A stretch of DNA of 64,000 nucleotides from Thinopyrum elongatum (Eukaryota > Streptophyta > Magnoliopsida > Poales > Poaceae), in the NCBI GenBank assembly GCA_011799875.1, contig CM022297.1:443907292-443971291 (forward strand). Reading direction: 5' to 3'. The notes beneath the pieces are model-generated. The model was not told the origin of the DNA. It ran no database searches and was given only the letters and a program-made list of their open reading frames with translations. Numbering within the stretch: the first letter of the stretch is position 1; each line of letters starts with the position of its first letter. Positions 10,537 through 21,570 of this stretch are shown here, piece after piece. The position numbers and the translations under genes are program-made.

Positions 10537-13173
10537 CCTACACATATGCCTAGATCAGCGACGACGCTGCAGCTAGGTACGGATCTGATCAAGTACACAT
10601 CATCTAGAACATATTGACACCCAACAAATTCAACAAACCAAGATATGAACACATATTTCAAACAATCCTCTCAACACAAGTAACATAAATCAACTCCCAT
10701 TGCAGAAACTAAAACATGAATCAATATGAGAGGAACCAAACCCTATGTCTATTGAGGATGGAGGAGGGGCGAATGGGCTGTCCTCCACGCATGAAGGCCT
10801 CCTGACAAACCAAGACGCCACACGAGCGCAAATGATAGGAGGGTGGCGGGGCAGGATCCTGGCAGAGAATTGGGGCAATAAGGGAGCTTGTAAGCTCGGC
10901 GGCGAGGGGGTTGCCGATTAATGGCACCCGCAGCAACCTAACGAGGGGACACCGCAGTAGCGAGGGACGAGGCGATGCACTGGGGCGGGGCGGGATGGCG
11001 GTAGATGGCGGCGAGGGACCTTGCGTGCTCGGCGATGGGGTCGTTGGGAGCAGTCCATACGAACGGGGTGAGGAGGTCAGGGGCAGGCGCGATTAATTAG
11101 GGATAGGATGCAGGCGAGCAATTATTGGGATGGGTCGTGAATATCGGGCTGTTTAATTGGAAAGCATTATTGGTAATTGACCATATCGGCTGTAGGATCA
11201 AAATTGCATCGACGGCCGTCGAGTGGTCTGGTGAACGCTTTGTATCAGACGTATGATACTAAGTGTTTCCCTTCTAGATATGCGTAGATGGAAAGCAGCT
11301 TTCATGGCCCGTTGATGAGGCAAGTGGGCCATATTGTTCTTTCGTCTTCCATAAATCATGACATCGTACTGTATTTATAGGCCGAAATAGAGTCCTCATA
11401 CTCGAGCTCATTCCTTACGACATTTGGGCGGGCAATCGTAGACTAAGCCGGCCAGCTTCGGTGCTTGACACTGCACAAATTTTTTAATTCCTGTTTTCTC
11501 CGAAAAATGGCTACTTAAACATGTAATTGCAAGATTAAAAGATGTTGGCTTGTATTATTTTCTTAAAAATGAAAAATGTTCACAAATCTATAAAAAAAAT
11601 GTTATCAAGTTTATAAGAATGTGGATCAGCAAAAAAAAGTTTATAATAATGTGCACTAATGTTGAAAAATAATCAAAATTTTGAAAAGGTATCTGGGAAT
11701 TTTAAAAATATTTTTTCGTTTTATTAAACGTATGAATCTTAAACAATGTTACCAAATCTAAAATAATGATTGTGTATTAAAAAAATTGTCACTTTTTTAT
11801 AAAATGTTCACCAATAAAATGACATAATAAAATGCATATGAGCATACACAATATTTTAATACATAGATATATCGTGCATATTTTATACATTATGAACTGC
11901 CAACATGAATCGTCTGACATACATGTCATCAACGTGCAAAGCACGTGCCACTTACTAGTAGTCGTACAGTGTGTGGACAGGATATGATGTAGTGTCCTAG
12001 TCGGGCTCTTGTATCCTTGACCTCTCATATAATACGGGGGTAGACACACGATGAAACGTATGCCAACATAATTGTAAAGGCACGCAGGGAGAGCCGGCGG
12101 CGTGTGCCGGCGCCCGGGTGGTTGGTGTGCGGTATTGTATCGGTGTCACTGGGAGGAGCGCCCGTAGTCAGGTCCCGTGGTTGTAGCCATATCGGTTAAC
12201 CTTGTTAACAAATCTCGGTGTCGTGCTCGTGTGATTGCTTGGTCCTCGGTAGATCGACTATGTGTGCTAATGTTTGAGTTGTGCTAATTTTCGATATCAA
12301 CTTTTGTTATTTATCGTGCGACATTGACATGCATGATGAACGTGCATGAATTTGAGAGTCCGATTTGAGATATGTGACTGCCGGGCACGAGATATGAGGG
12401 GCGGTCCAGATGCATACACGGATGTGCTCGGGCGCCAGGGGTTGCCAAGTTCGGCTGTAGATGCTCTAACTATTTAGACATAGTAGATTTGTGTCCCCGC
12501 ACAATCACAAAGGCGCGGGCTTAAGTGAAACGATGTACTCTACTACTACAACGATGGTGGCGGTAAGAATAATTTTGTGTGAGAGACTCAGTGTGTGCCA
12601 CATTGGCCCGCTAATAAAGATCACACAGGCATACATTGATCAAATAGACAATGCAAAAGCCAGCCTGTCAAATAGACCGAGCACGAAAACTGTACTAACC
12701 GAACCTGCAACTTGTCCCCAGGACATAAATTTTCCAACAACTTTTTTGCATCGTGTATTGATGAATTAATGAAATGCATTGAAGGACGACTGAATCTGAA
12801 CGGAGGCCGAGTCAATAGCCCGCGTGGTCATCATCAAGTAGAATCATTTCATAAAGCAAGGCCGATCAGAAAATCGCACCCATTCACTTGACAGTGTCTC
12901 CAAATCAGACGCGAGCGGCACATGCGCTAACCTTGGTCTCTGTCACCCATTAATCTCTTGTGTCAGTAGAAAACGATCCCTGGCTGGCTGGTGGGAAGCG
13001 CGTGCAAGTTGCAACCCTAAACCCTCGAACCGCGCGAGGCGATCGCGTTGATCCGCAGCCAGCCAACAGCGACTGTGCGAGCGCAGTCGCTGGAAGCAAA
13101 CAGGCTGCACGGTTCCACTGGAGCCTGTCGACCGACCGGTCCGTTGGTGAAGGCACATGCGGTGGGCCGTGGC
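10537..13173. other. Unassigned intergenic DNA
   Basis: I see no supported gene. 10740-11090 is GC-rich with short ORFs on both strands and could be a decayed 5' gene region. 11460-11830 is AT-rich low-complexity DNA. 12060-12480 contains phrases resembling the ends of decayed LTRs but no boundary pair could be set. 12480-13173 holds only short unrelated ORFs. Confidence 0.4.
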
Positions 13174-14094
13174 GGGGGACAAAATTTCTATTCTGACCTT
13201 TTATAGGTAACAAAATCATGGAATTCTTAAAAAAAACTAACAAAATCACGAAACCCAGACGTCTGCCCCTGGCCCGAACGACCCGCTCTCCCGTTGCCCG
13301 GCTGATGTGGCAAAGGACCGAAACGTCACGGTCCTTGACGTCTCGCCCTGCTAAGTAAATCACACGCGCGCGGACCCAGCCCACCCATTCCCCTCTTCTC
13401 CCTGGCGGCGGCCGAACAAGAATCGGGAGGGCTCTCTCTCCCTCGCCCCTCTTCCCCCTTACACCAAATCTCCCCTTGATCTACTCCATCCTTCCCTCAA
13501 ATTTGTGGATCTAAGCCCTCCAAGCATTCTTAAGGTATTCTACCCCATTCTCTCCAGTTTCTTTTGGTTAGAACATCTCCTTTTGGTTGCATTATTCAAC
13601 ATTGGGTGATGTTAGATGAGTAGATGTTTTTTCCGTTTTAGAAATTTTTGTGTAGTTGTAGATGGTATAGATGATTTCTAGATAGTAGATGGTGTATTGT
13701 TGAATATGTATGCAATTATATTTCGGTTTGGTCCATATGTAGATCATCCTATTGTTGTCATTCTTTCTTTTTGCAAACGAGATGATGAAATTTGATGGTT
13801 GTGTGTGGTATGATTTGTTCAAGAGATTGGTTGGGATACTCTAGATGATACATATTTGCATATGTTGTCAACAGGTATGTTTTAAGAGAGATGTTGCATA
13901 TGATGAAATTTTGCATATGGTTGTATGTGACACCATATTATTTGAGAATTTTATTCGATTGAAAGATGATGTGTGTATGCTTGAGAAGAATGATGTGTGC
14001 ATATGGGAAAAAGAATGAATAACTTGGAGAAGCAAATTGTATTGTTTGATATTGTTTATGTATTTATAGATGATGTTGTGATTTGTTTGGTAGG

Positions 14095-15315
14095 ATGGCG
14101 GATGATGATGGACCTTGGTACGATGGATTAATCGAGGAGTTCGACAAGGATCACCATGCTCGGGCCATCGAGAATCAGAAGGTAAGAAGCAAGATTTATC
14201 AATTTTCAGTGTTTTCATTTGTGTTTTTGTAGTGGTCCAAAATTCACTTTGTTTGCAGCCTGTAGTTGCTCTGCGCATGAGGGATCACGCTGTGGATGAC
14301 TTTTCTTTACGATGTGTGGTACGAACCGTACATTCGGAGATTGGATCTTCTCCCATTCGTGTTGCAGTTCAAGCAACACCCCCCGCCGCTGGACCATGTG
14401 GCGCTCACCACACTTGTGGATCGGAGGCCTGAGACACACTCCTTACACCTTCCCTGTGGGGAGATGACGATGACCCTAGAGGACATGGCTATGCTCAGTG
14501 GCATTCCTATCAATGGACGAGCTGTTACCGGTAATGTCAGCACAGTTAATTGGCGAGCTCGGGTTGGCGCTTTAATTGGTCTTGAGCGTGCTCCTCCCCC
14601 CGAAGGCAAGGCCGATAGCTTGAAAGTGAAGCATGTCTGGCTAAAATTAGTCCGAGGAATAAATCCGTGCCCTGAGGATGCCAATGAGATGGTTGTGCAG
14701 CAGTACGCTCGGGCCTATCTTTGGTACGTACTAACCAAGGTAGTCTTCTCAGACTCAACTGGGAGCTCACCCCTCTGGATGTTCTTGGAGCTACTCGGTA
14801 ACTGGGATACTCAGTCTAGCTGGGGTTGGGCGGCACTAGCATATCTAACATGTATGTTTAATTGCAGCTCAACATGGGGTGTCGCAGGATGCAAACTACA
14901 TCCTCATTGGCCGGGTTTGTTTGGAGCCTATCCGTGTGGATGTGGGAGCGGATGCCGGTTGGACAACCCATGGTAAAGAACCCCGACCAACCAAACCCAC
15001 ACGAGCATGAAGGGCTTCATGATGATGATCCGTATCGGTGCCCCATGCTTGCCTACTATTAGGAACGATTCACGGTGTACACAGGAAGCTTGCATGTACG
15101 ATACAAGTGCTATGTGAATGAGCTGGACACCTTGACAGGGGGGTAGGCACCGACAAGTTAAATCAGAAAAAAATTAGTCAAGACAAAAATTTGTACCTAA
15201 CAATTTATCTCCTTGTGTTGCAGGTCTTCTGGCTGCCTTATGTGGATGATCGTGACTTCTCTCTTAACAAGATGTGCACGTGTGATAAGCATCTTTGGCG
15301 GGCGAACATCGAAAG
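14095..15315 (+). pseudogene. Plant mobile domain (PMD) protein gene, MULE-associated, decayed
   Basis: The ATG at 14095 starts a 29-codon first exon (MADDDGPWYDG...) ending at 14181. It is followed by a clear GT-AG intron (14182-14258). The main part, 14296-14850, has the family signature: LYDVWYEPYIRRLDLLPF, LPCGEMTMTLEDMAMLSGIP, then NGRAVTGNVS and QYARAYLWYVLTKVVFSDSTG. A later block near 14905-14960 gives VWMWERMPVGQP, and 15223-15310 continues with FWLPYVDDRDFS. PMD proteins in host genes (MAIL1/MAIN type) act in silencing and genome stability. The same domain is common inside plant transposons. A one-base shift near 14290 separates exon 2 from the main frame, and further breaks occur near 14850-14870. 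The 3' end runs into the end of the opposing mudrA near 15320, so both genes are truncated. Confidence 0.75.
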
Positions 15316-15319
15316 CATC

Positions 15320-17233
15320 GGTGGTGAAGGCCACACATACATGGGTAAGGTCTTTGCTGAGCTCTTTGCTCTTACATGCCCGGTAAAAGTTGGCACTAAA
15401 TGCCTCATGCACCATCTGTGGTGAAGACCTGGAATAAAAATGTCCACTACCTTGAGTATGCCATGGCGCCGGTCCGATATGATGCATGCCTCCCTAGTCC
15501 CAATCACCTTGTCCCTCACATGACCCATGAACCAATCCTAGTTATCTTGGCGCTCGGAAGGCACCAAAGCAAATGTTACTGGCAACAAATTATCATTGAA
15601 GGAGTGCGCCATTGCTACCATTAGTGTGCCCTTGTATCTATCGGTCAAGAAGGTGTCATCTATAGACAAGATCGGGCGACAATGCTCAAATGCCGCCACA
15701 CATTCCCCATGACTCTAGAAGGCACTATGGAACACTCTGTCATTATCATCGATCACATGATACATGCCTGGGTTCCTACATGCAATCGCTCCCAACAACC
15801 TCAGGAGGTGACTATATGCTTCTTTGTAATCACCATACAACATCCTAATAGAATTTGCCTTGGCCTTCCATGTATTCCCATACTTGACTTCTTAACCGAA
15901 TTGTTTTTCACCGTCCGCATAAGAAACCTCACTTTGACAGTGGGATCAACGGCTATGTCTTTCATAAATTTGTATCCGAGATACTCAGACATGAGCTGAC
16001 GGCGTCTCTTACGAAGTCGTTTCGATGGTGGTTTGCACCTATGAGTGGCTACACAACTTTTTAACACTCATTCTCTGGTTTCTTCAAGATTTCTGGCATG
16101 GACAGTCCATGGGCATCCTGCTTGCTCACACTTCACAGTGTAACGCAACTTTATGTCAGAGTGCTCAACATAATATGGGCCATGGTACCGAATTGCATAG
16201 TCAAACAATCAAACCTTCATCCCAGCCAAACCTAGGAACTAATTCAGTCATTTCTTCAAATAAGCATTCTCATCCTCGTTCTCCTCCCTTGATTCGCCTA
16301 GTTTCTAGCATGGTGTTGGCTCAATCGCCGCCATTCTCATGCCACAATCAACTACGGCTTTGTGGGCAAGGCTGAGATCTCAAAACAAGTGAATTATTTT
16401 TTCTAAGACCGTTAACTCAAAGTAGATTTGGTTTTCATCCTTCGTGAATCCATCCTCGTCCAATTCTTCCTCTAGACCTTCGTCATTCGAGGCATACCCA
16501 TATAGACACCTAAAAGGTAACTCACATTCCATGTCCTTTTGCGCTATGTAGGCATCCAAGTCATGAACATCATTGCCATGAAACCCATCGTCATCACCAT
16601 CCTCTTGAAATACTTTGTCACTAGCAATCACCTCAAGTTCATTTGCTTGGCTAGTTGGTGGTTGGCTAGAAGCACTAGGGGCATACAACTCAACCTCATT
16701 TGCTTCACTAATTGGTGGTTGGGGACGTGGTTGGCGATAAGCATTGGGGCCATACACCTTAACTTCATTTGCTTGGCTAGCTCATTGTTGGGGTCGTGGT
16801 TGGCGAGAAGCATTGGGGGCATCAACCATGGCCCTATGCTCAACAAGCGGCACACTTGTCCTCTTGGTCGTGTCATTCGTTGGGGAAGAGACATGCTGGT
16901 TCAAGTCAATTGCAAACCGAGGAGGTTCAACCTTGGTGGCAAACAATTCAAGTGACTTGTCTTCCAATTGGGTAACTTTTTCCTTGTATACATCCCAATG
17001 TAAATCCGAGGTGATAGGCAAGCGAGATTTGGCTCCAACTCCAAGATCATACCTTACTATTAATTTAACACCATAATTGGGGTCCATCCACTTTAAGGCA
17101 TGTCTCACTTTTGCAACAACCTCCTCATAGCTAGGGCTTTTTTATTGAAAAACATTGGTTCCTCATCCATGTCGGCATTGTTACTCAAGAATGCCTCCTT
17201 GTCCATATAATGAACATTAACACATCTCTCCAT
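15320..17233 (-). pseudogene. mudrA-type MULE transposase, decayed
   Basis: The likely start is the ATG at 17233 (MERCVNVHYMDKEAFLSNN). Next come an N-terminal domain (HALKWMDPNYGVKLIVRYDLG, 17090) and low-complexity repeats of the type QANEV (16800-16640). The usual acidic stretch is CLYGYASNDEGLEEELDEDG (16500). The zinc-binding MuDR DNA-binding domain at 16165-16030 has VKCEQAGCPWTVHAR and the C-x3-H-x-C end CVATHRC. The catalytic region has CRPILSIDDTFLT (first aspartate, 15675) and ACIISDRRHGIL (second aspartate, 15490), then HRWCMRHL. A one-base shift near 17140, a TGA near 16780, a Trp-to-stop near 16055 and several shifts after 15960 make it non-functional. The C-terminus is cut off near 15320, where PMD sequence begins on the other strand. 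Confidence 0.8.
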
Positions 17234-17261
17234 CTAAAAACAAGATGAATGAATTTGAGGC

Positions 17262-17446
17262 ATCAATATCAATTGTTGGTTATCCGAAAACAATGCATTA
17301 TATCCAAATCATATCAACACTAATGTATTGATGATATCCAAAAACAGTGCATTATCAATATCAATTGTTGGTTATCCGAAAACAATCCATTATATCCAAA
17401 TCATATCAACACTAATGTATTGATGATATCCAAAAACAGTGCATTA
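17262..17446. repeat. 92-bp tandem duplication upstream of mudrA
   Basis: Two nearly identical 92-bp units start at 17262 and 17354, just upstream of the transposase ATG. 17447-17808 holds no supported ORF and is presumably the inner part of the MULE's right terminal region. Confidence 0.8.
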
Positions 17447-18154
17447 TATAAAAAAGTGTCATTCATTAACATACACTAAGCAAAGGTTACCTTAAACACA
17501 AACTAACCCTAACCCCAATCTTTCTACTCATCAAGCAAATATTCCTACTACACACCATGCATATCCCTGTATCACCAAAGTTAAACAAGACATTCAAACA
17601 ATTCCAACACACTAAAATTAGGAGAAAAGCATGAACCAGGGTTCCTTCAAGATGTAAAAAATGCAAGCAAAATAACAAGATTTAACCAAAAAAATTGTGT
17701 TTCGGGGGAAATTACCACAAGCAACAAAGTGATGGAAAGATCCACCTATGGAAAGCACCTTTTGGAGAGGATTTGAAGGGTAGCTTGAAGGGTGGGAGAA
17801 AGGGGGAGTGATACGTCTCCAACGTATCTATAATTTATGAAGTATTCATGCCATGTTTACAACAATTTTATATGGTTTTGGTATGATTTGGATGGAACTA
17901 ACCCGGACTAACGCTGTTTTCAGCAGAACTACCGTGGTGTTGTTTTTTGTGCAGAAATAAAAGTTGTCCAAATGCAACGAAACTTTTTGATGATTTTTTT
18001 GGAACAAAAGAGGCACTAGAAGCTTTGTGGGAGGACCGGAAGGTGAAGGAGGTGAGCACAAGACACCTGGGCGTGTCAGGAGGCCCAAGCGCACCTAGGT
18101 GGGTTGTGCCCACCTCGAGGCCCATCTTCGCGTGATTCCAACGCTGAAAAATCC

Positions 18155-18162
18155 TATAAATA
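18155..18162 (+). promoter_or_regulatory. LTR TATA box
   Basis: TATAAATA in the LTR, followed within 40 bp by AACCCTAG-containing sequence. Its position about 350 bp into the LTR fits a U3/R boundary near 18190. Confidence 0.6.
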
Positions 18163-18372
18163 CATAAACCATCAGAAATAACCCTAGATCAAAAGTTTCG
18201 CTGCCGCAGGCCTCTGTAGCCACGAAAAACCAATCTAGACCCCGTTCTGGCACCCTGCCGGAGGGGGAAATCATCACCGGTGGCCATCTTCATCATCCCG
18301 ACGGCCACCATGATGAGGAGGGAGTAGTCCACCCTCGGGGCTGAGGGTTTGTACCAGTAGTTATGTGTTTAA

Positions 18373-18401
18373 TCTCTCCTCTCTCTCTCTCTCTCTCTCT
18401 C
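18373..18401. repeat. (CT)n microsatellite in LTR
   Basis: About 14 CT units, slightly interrupted at the left end. Confidence 0.9.
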
Positions 18402-19440
18402 GTGTTCTTGAGATGTCACGATCTTGATGTATCGCAGGCTTTGTTAATATAGTTGGATCATATGGTATTTTCCCGTCTCTTGTTGTGATGAATTGAGTTT
18501 TCCCTTTGAGATTTTGTTTTTTTATCAGATTGAATACTTTTATGGATTTGAGAGCACTTGATCTATGTCTTGGCACTCAACTCGCGGATTCCCGAGGTGA
18601 CATTGGGGTAATCTATGCATAGGGGTTGATGCATGTTTTCGTCCTTATTTCTCCGGTAGATATCTTGGGGCACTCTTTGAGGTTCTTTGTGTTGGATTGA
18701 GTATTATGAATCTGAAATTGTTTGATGCATATCGCATAATCAACTCACGGATACTCACGGTGACATTGGAGTATCTAGGTGACATTAGAGTTGGTTGATG
18801 TGTATCATATGGTGTTATTTTAGTACGAACTCTTGGTTAGATCGATCGGAAATAATAGCTTGGTGTTATTTTATTACGAACTCTAGGATAGATTGATTGG
18901 AAAGAATATCTTTGAGGTGGTTTCGTACCCTACAAACAATTTCTTCTTATGTTCTCCGCTAGATAGGAACTTTGGAGTGATTCTTCATCGCACGTTGAGG
19001 GAAGGTTATATGATCCAATTATATTAGCATTGTTGAGAGATTGCACTAGCGAAAGTACGGACCCTAGACCTCATTTTCAAGCATTGCAATACCGTTTGTG
19101 CTCCGTTTTATCAATTGATACCTTGCTGTTTTTTATTGTAACAATTGCAAAAGTCAATATCTACTATCATTACTACACTTGTATCACCATCTCTTCACCG
19201 AACTAGTGCACCTATACAATTTACCATTGTATTGGGTGTGTTGGGGACACAAGAGACTTTTTATTATTTGGTTGTAGGGTTGTTTGAGAGAGATCATCTT
19301 CGTTCTACGCCTCCCACGGATTGATAAACCTTAGGTCATCCACTTGAGGGAAAATTGCTACTGTCCTACAAAACTCTGCGCTTGGAGGCCCAACACGAGT
19401 CTACAAGAACAAGTTGTGTAGTAGACATCAAGCTCTTTTC

Positions 19441-19453
19441 TGGCGCCGTTGCC
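19441..19453 (+). other. Primer binding site, tRNA-Asp
   Basis: TGGCGCCGTTGCC, complementary to the 3' end of plant tRNA-Asp, 10 bases after the LTR end. This primer type is typical of the Athila lineage. Confidence 0.85.
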
Positions 19454-19554
19454 AGGGAGGTGAGTGCTTGAAGGTATATCTTTAGATCTTGCAATTGAAT
19501 CTTTTAGTTTCTTGTTTTATCACTAGTTTGGTTTATAAAAGAAAACTACAAAAA

Positions 19555-20202
19555 ATGGAATTGAGGTTGCATCATATTGTTCATCTTTATAATGTCTTTC
19601 GTGAAAATGATGGAAAGGAAAATTGTGCTCAGTTGATAGAAGAAGAATTCAATAAAATGTTTGGCATAAATGATGAGCATGATTGCAATGTTGTTAGTAT
19701 GAATTCTATGAATATCCAAAATACTAATGATGATTGCACTAGTCGTGTTAAAAATGTTTCTTATAAGCATGTCAATTTTTGTGGAGTGCATAAAGTTTGT
19801 GAAGACGTGCCTTATAGGGAAGATAGATTTTGTAAGAAGCATAAACATGATAGAACCAATTTTTTGCTCAAAGTGATAGATGAATTTGCTACAAAATTAT
19901 GTTCTCTTTGTCCTATTACTTGTGAACTTTGCAATAAGGTTAGTCATCTTAATTTCCAATGCAAACTTTTTCATGATCGAATCATGGCCAAATATTGTAA
20001 TGATTTGATCACCATTGAACTTTATAATGAGCTTTGTCTATTTTTGGGGAGTGAAGAATTGATACATAAAAAAAGTTGGTTTGAAGTATTCATTCTCACG
20101 GACGACATTGAAACTAATCTAAAAAATATGTATATGTTTTGCATGGTAAATTGCAATGAGAATGCTTATATTGCCAACTATAGAAAGATGGGAAACCAAT
20201 AG
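19555..20202 (+). CDS. Sabrina-like ORF 1, unknown function
   Basis: 215 codons from the ATG at 19555 (MELRLHHIVHLYNVFREN), chosen because upstream codons lie in the untranslated leader. The product is Cys/His-rich: CGVHKVC and CKKH near the middle, then CSLCPITCELCNKVSH, suggesting metal binding. None matches the CCHC knuckle of a normal gag. It sits where gag would be, directly after the primer site. No matching domain is known to me. I recall similar predicted proteins from many Triticeae copies of this family, so it is probably a conserved element protein and not noise. The frame ends at 20202, 226 bases before ORF 2. The intervening Lys/Arg-rich stretch looks like the same original ORF broken by stops and shifts. 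Confidence 0.6.
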   Translation: MELRLHHIVHLYNVFRENDGKENCAQLIEEEFNKMFGINDEHDCNVVSMNSMNIQNTNDDCTSRVKNVSYKHVNFCGVHKVCEDVPYREDRFCKKHKHDRTNFLLKVIDEFATKLCSLCPITCELCNKVSHLNFQCKLFHDRIMAKYCNDLITIELYNELCLFLGSEELIHKKSWFEVFILTDDIETNLKNMYMFCMVNCNENAYIANYRKMGNQ

Positions 20203-20428
20203 AATATAAAAGGAATACTAATGAAAGGGTAAAGATTTCCACTTTCCCTCCTATTGTCTCTCATGAGGAAATAGGTGACGAGGAGGAGCTCCTTAGTCAA
20301 CCAATCTCATCAATAAGAAGCTCGAAAAAATTAATTTAACCCACACATGATGTGGTGAAGAAGAAGAAAAGAAGAAAGAATAGAGGTAAAAGGTATCTCT
20401 CCCAAATAATGTTGCTCCTATTATTGTT

Positions 20429-21373
20429 GTGCCTCATGAAAATGAATCAAAAATAATCGTGGAAGATGATGCACTTGATGATGATATTGCTTATTTGTCT
20501 TATGGCACAATGTTCGAGAGCACTATTGATGATGATTTTGTTATGCCTATTGCTTGTTGTGATAATTCTGATTGGGAAGATAATGATACTTCTTATAATC
20601 TTGGAAATCTTTTTGGTACCAACTTGGGAAATTATGATGATAGCAATTGTTATACCATTGGTGCTATTCATACTATTAATGATGAGAGTAACTATGCTTA
20701 TGATATGCCCAGCCACAAGCTTGGGGATGCTATGTTTGATGAGAATGACATGTTTGAGAATTTATTTGCTGCAATTAATGTTTGTCCCAAGCTTGGGGAT
20801 GCTATGCTTAATGAAGATGATCTTTTTAGTCCCCCTACTTTGAATGATCAAATTTGTTATGATGATTGCATGCCTCCTATTTATGATGATTGCAATATTT
20901 ATGAAAGTGGGTTTGGAAGAGTGTCAACTTTAGATAATATTTATCCCGCTATTTTGGAGGGTGTTGAATCCTATTATAATGATAAAAGTGGATTTGTAGA
21001 GGTCATTACTTTATTTAGTAATGATTCCACTATTACAGAAGAGGTTTTAATTGACTATGATGAGAACAAAGTTACTACTTATGATGATTATTGTGATGAT
21101 ACTTATGTTATAAAAAGTTGTGATAATTATTGTCATAATTTTGAATATCCTTTTACTGAACATTACTCTTTTAATGTGGAAAAAAATTATAGTATTCGAG
21201 TTTCATATGATACTCCCACTATTGTGAATGAGAATAAAATTTCTTATATGGAGAGTAATAAATTTTCTATGCTTTTGGATCATGAAAAAAATGCTTTATG
21301 TGATGGTTATATTGATGAATCTATTCATGATGCTACTGAAAATTATTATGAGAGAGAAACTTATGATTCATGA
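20429..21373 (+). CDS. Sabrina-like ORF 2, acidic Asp/Asn/Tyr-rich protein, unknown function
   Basis: 314 codons, very rich in Asp, Asn, Tyr and Ile and strongly acidic throughout. An internal repeat is visible: HKLGDAMFDENDMFENLF followed by PKLGDAMLNEDDLF. I see no enzyme motif, membrane segment or signal peptide. The protein is probably the C-terminal half of a longer original product with ORF 1. Just downstream (near 21450) lies the GCGCTTGTTGGGAG motif with an inverted partner, a recurring feature of these elements. Then comes the MULE at 21571. Confidence 0.6.
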   Translation: MPHENESKIIVEDDALDDDIAYLSYGTMFESTIDDDFVMPIACCDNSDWEDNDTSYNLGNLFGTNLGNYDDSNCYTIGAIHTINDESNYAYDMPSHKLGDAMFDENDMFENLFAAINVCPKLGDAMLNEDDLFSPPTLNDQICYDDCMPPIYDDCNIYESGFGRVSTLDNIYPAILEGVESYYNDKSGFVEVITLFSNDSTITEEVLIDYDENKVTTYDDYCDDTYVIKSCDNYCHNFEYPFTEHYSFNVEKNYSIRVSYDTPTIVNENKISYMESNKFSMLLDHEKNALCDGYIDESIHDATENYYERETYDS

Positions 21374-21561
21374 TGCTCTTGTTATGTTTCAATGCTTATC
21401 TTTTACGTGAGCATCATTGAAATCATCATGCTTAGCTAAAAGGCATTAAAGAAAAGCGCTTGTTGGGAGACAACCCAACACTTTTACCTACTGTTTTTGT
21501 GTGTGTCACATGATTAAGCTACTGTAGTAATCATGTTTTATAGCTTTTGTTTCAATAAAGT

Positions 21562-21570
21562 GCCAAGTAA
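21562..21570. other. 9-bp target site duplication, left
   Basis: GCCAAGTAA, identical to 23877-23885. Removing 21571-23885 gives a continuous Sabrina-like sequence (AAAGTGCCAAGTAATGCC). Confidence 0.85.

Larger units (their letters stand above)
13174..17808. mobile_element. Mutator-like element (MULE), left part, with PMD gene and mudrA
   Basis: A plus-strand PMD gene and a minus-strand MuDR-type transposase converge here, an arrangement expected of plant MULEs that carry an accessory gene. The presumed left terminal inverted repeat starts near 13174-13177 (GGGGACAAAATTTCTATTC). The right end is not visible because the Sabrina-like LTR inserted at 17809, so terminus and 9-bp target duplication cannot be confirmed. 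13174-14094 holds the left terminal region and presumed promoter of the PMD gene, with no other ORF of note. Confidence 0.6.
17809..19430 (+). repeat. 5' LTR of the Sabrina-like element (1622 bp)
   Basis: Runs from TGATACGTCTCC (17809) to GTAGACATCA (19430), with GGGAG at 17804-17808 as the probable left target duplication. The U3 has a GC-rich imperfect palindrome (about 18055-18115) shortly before a TATAAATA box. The R/U5 side carries a CT microsatellite. Confidence 0.85.

Noticed and set aside
12060..12480. Possible decayed LTR
   Set aside because: Familiar-looking phrases only; no paired boundary, primer site or coding region.
17700..17808. Possible right terminus of the large MULE before the Sabrina-like LTR
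   Set aside because: Some similarity to 13440-13490 exists, but there is no match to the left terminus and no target duplication, so the right end is probably off-window.
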